Source: Aerophototrophica crusticola (GTDB lineage: Bacteria > Pseudomonadota > Alphaproteobacteria > Azospirillales > Azospirillaceae). Taken from it: a stretch of 40,048 bases of DNA. This document shows, piece by piece, positions 39,170-40,048 of this stretch (its first letter is position 1; the number at the start of each line of letters is the position of its first letter). A program made the translations under genes and the position numbers. The notes under the pieces are model-generated. The model ran no database searches. It had not been told where the DNA came from and saw only the letters and a program-made list of their open reading frames with translations. The stretch lies in assembly GCA_001939945.1 (NCBI GenBank), contig MOEB01000034.1:1-40048 (forward strand). Direction: 5' to 3'.

Positions 39170-40048
39170 TCAGCGGGCCAGCCGGTCGGAGAGGAAGCGG
39201 GCGACGGCCCCCCGGGCCCAGGCGGCATCCCGCGCCGCGCCCTCCCGCCGCAGCCGCCGGGCCCGCGCCTCCCCCAGGGCCGCCAGCAGGTGGCCGTCCA
39301 GCAGGCCCCGCACCGCGAGCTCCGTCGCCTCCCGCCGGACGCCGCCCCGCTCCAGCAGCGCGTCCGCGCACCCGGCCAGCCGCGCCGCCAGGGCCGGTTC
39401 CCCGGAAAGGCAGGCGGCGAGCGCCACCCGCTCCAGGGTCCAGGGCAGGGTGAACAGCCGGTCGTGGGCCCGGTTTGTGTCGGCAGCCACCTGGGCGTGG
39501 GGCAGCGCCTCCGCCAGCCGCCCCTCCGCCAGCAGGTAGGTGGCGAGGTTGCCGTGCACCGCCTCCCGCACCACCGCGGCGTGGCCGCCCGCCGCCACGT
39601 CGCGGGCGTTCTCCGTGGCGATGGCGATGGCCTGGACCCGGTTGCCCGCCGCGAACTCTGCCTCCGCCATGCGCAGCCGGATCAGCACAAGGGGGGAGCC
39701 CACCTCCCCCGCCCGGGCCAGGGCGATGTCGAACAGGGCCATGGCCCCGTCCCGGTCGCCCCGGTCGGCGTGGAGAACGGCCAGCTGGCTGGTCAGGTTG
39801 GCCTCCTCCCGCCGGAAGCCGCACCGGGCCGCCAGGGCCCAAGCCTCCATCAGCAGGGCCTCGGCGCCGGCCGCGTCCCCCTGGTTGGCCAGCACCCAGT
39901 ACAGCTCGAACAGGACCCAGGCCAGCTGGTCGGGCCGGGCGCCCTGCCGCGCCTCCGCCAGCAGCGCCTGGCAGTCCGCCGCCGGGAGGGGGGCGCCGGA
40001 ATCGAGGGTGCCCAGCGCCACCCGGGCCACGGCCGCCGCGGCGGGGGG
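39170..40048 (-). CDS. TPR-repeat protein, C-terminal part (partial)
   Basis: The frame is open to the right edge, so the N-terminus is missing; about 292 residues are visible. Helical pairs of TPR type repeat throughout ([60 protein letters not shown]). The end, [20 protein letters not shown] followed by [16 protein letters not shown], resembles the C-terminus of large ATPase regulators with a winged-helix or cyclase N-domain and a TPR tail. That assignment needs the missing part. Confidence 0.65.
   Translation of the reverse strand, partial: PPAAAAVARVALGTLDSGAPLPAADCQALLAEARQGARPDQLAWVLFELYWVLANQGDAAGAEALLMEAWALAARCGFRREEANLTSQLAVLHADRGDRDGAMALFDIALARAGEVGSPLVLIRLRMAEAEFAAGNRVQAIAIATENARDVAAGGHAAVVREAVHGNLATYLLAEGRLAEALPHAQVAADTNRAHDRLFTLPWTLERVALAACLSGEPALAARLAGCADALLERGGVRREATELAVRGLLDGHLLAALGEARARRLRREGAARDAAWARGAVARFLSDRLAR

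Noticed and set aside
1-40048. CRISPR arrays, tRNA or rRNA genes, insertion sequences, phage genes
   Set aside because: I found no regular spacer repeats, no cloverleaf or rRNA sequence, and no transposase or integrase protein.

Overview
The window is very GC-rich, densely packed bacterial DNA. Third-position GC bias, many TonB-dependent receptors, a CpaA-F/Tad pilus operon and a chemotaxis-receptor remnant carrying a DRNL...VRW motif suggest an alphaproteobacterium, probably of the Azospirillum/Niveispirillum type. That placement is an inference. There are no rRNA, tRNA, CRISPR, IS or phage genes.

Layout. (1) 1-1404: the end of an AraC-type regulator, a small membrane protein, and a frameshifted chemotaxis-receptor remnant. 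(2) 1405-13241: an AT-rich promoter region, then a complete Flp/Tad pilus operon (flp, cpaA, cpaB, cpaC, short cpaD, cpaE, cpaF, tadB, tadC, tadD, two TadE-like pseudopilins, TadG-like VWA protein), with a hairpin at the end. (3) 13335-26313: a catabolic locus. It encodes a D-2-hydroxyacid dehydrogenase, a GntR/FCD regulator, a secretory-lipase-type esterase, a MipA/OmpV porin, an AtuA-family protein with its small ferredoxin-fold partner, a class II aldolase, an AbrB-type permease, a CitMHS transporter, a TonB receptor and a tartrate/D-malate-type dehydrogenase. Three promoter gaps in this locus share TGGATGCA, in one case as the clean palindrome TTTTG-N4-CAAAA. This suggests one regulon, probably under the GntR protein, for an ester of a hydroxylated di- or tricarboxylic acid.

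(4) 26333-28444: a frameshifted LysR regulator divergent from a periplasmic hydrolase of the methyl-parathion-hydrolase type. (5) 28453-37684: an MFS permease, an M81 (MlrC-like) metallopeptidase, an S12 serine hydrolase (D-aminopeptidase/MlrB-like) and a TonB receptor, divergent from a DauA-like D-amino-acid dehydrogenase, a frameshifted RidA and an XRE-cupin regulator. Near-identical operator-like repeats stand in front of each divergent arm. Together the genes describe import, cleavage and oxidation of peptides containing D-amino acids. The first three resemble mlrD, mlrC and mlrB of microcystin degradation, but without mlrA. (6) 37693-40048: an F420-type NADP oxidoreductase, WrbA, and the C-terminal part of a TPR protein that runs off the window.

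Three genes (MCP remnant, LysR, RidA) carry frameshifts. Whether these reflect real decay or sequence errors cannot be told from the sequence alone.
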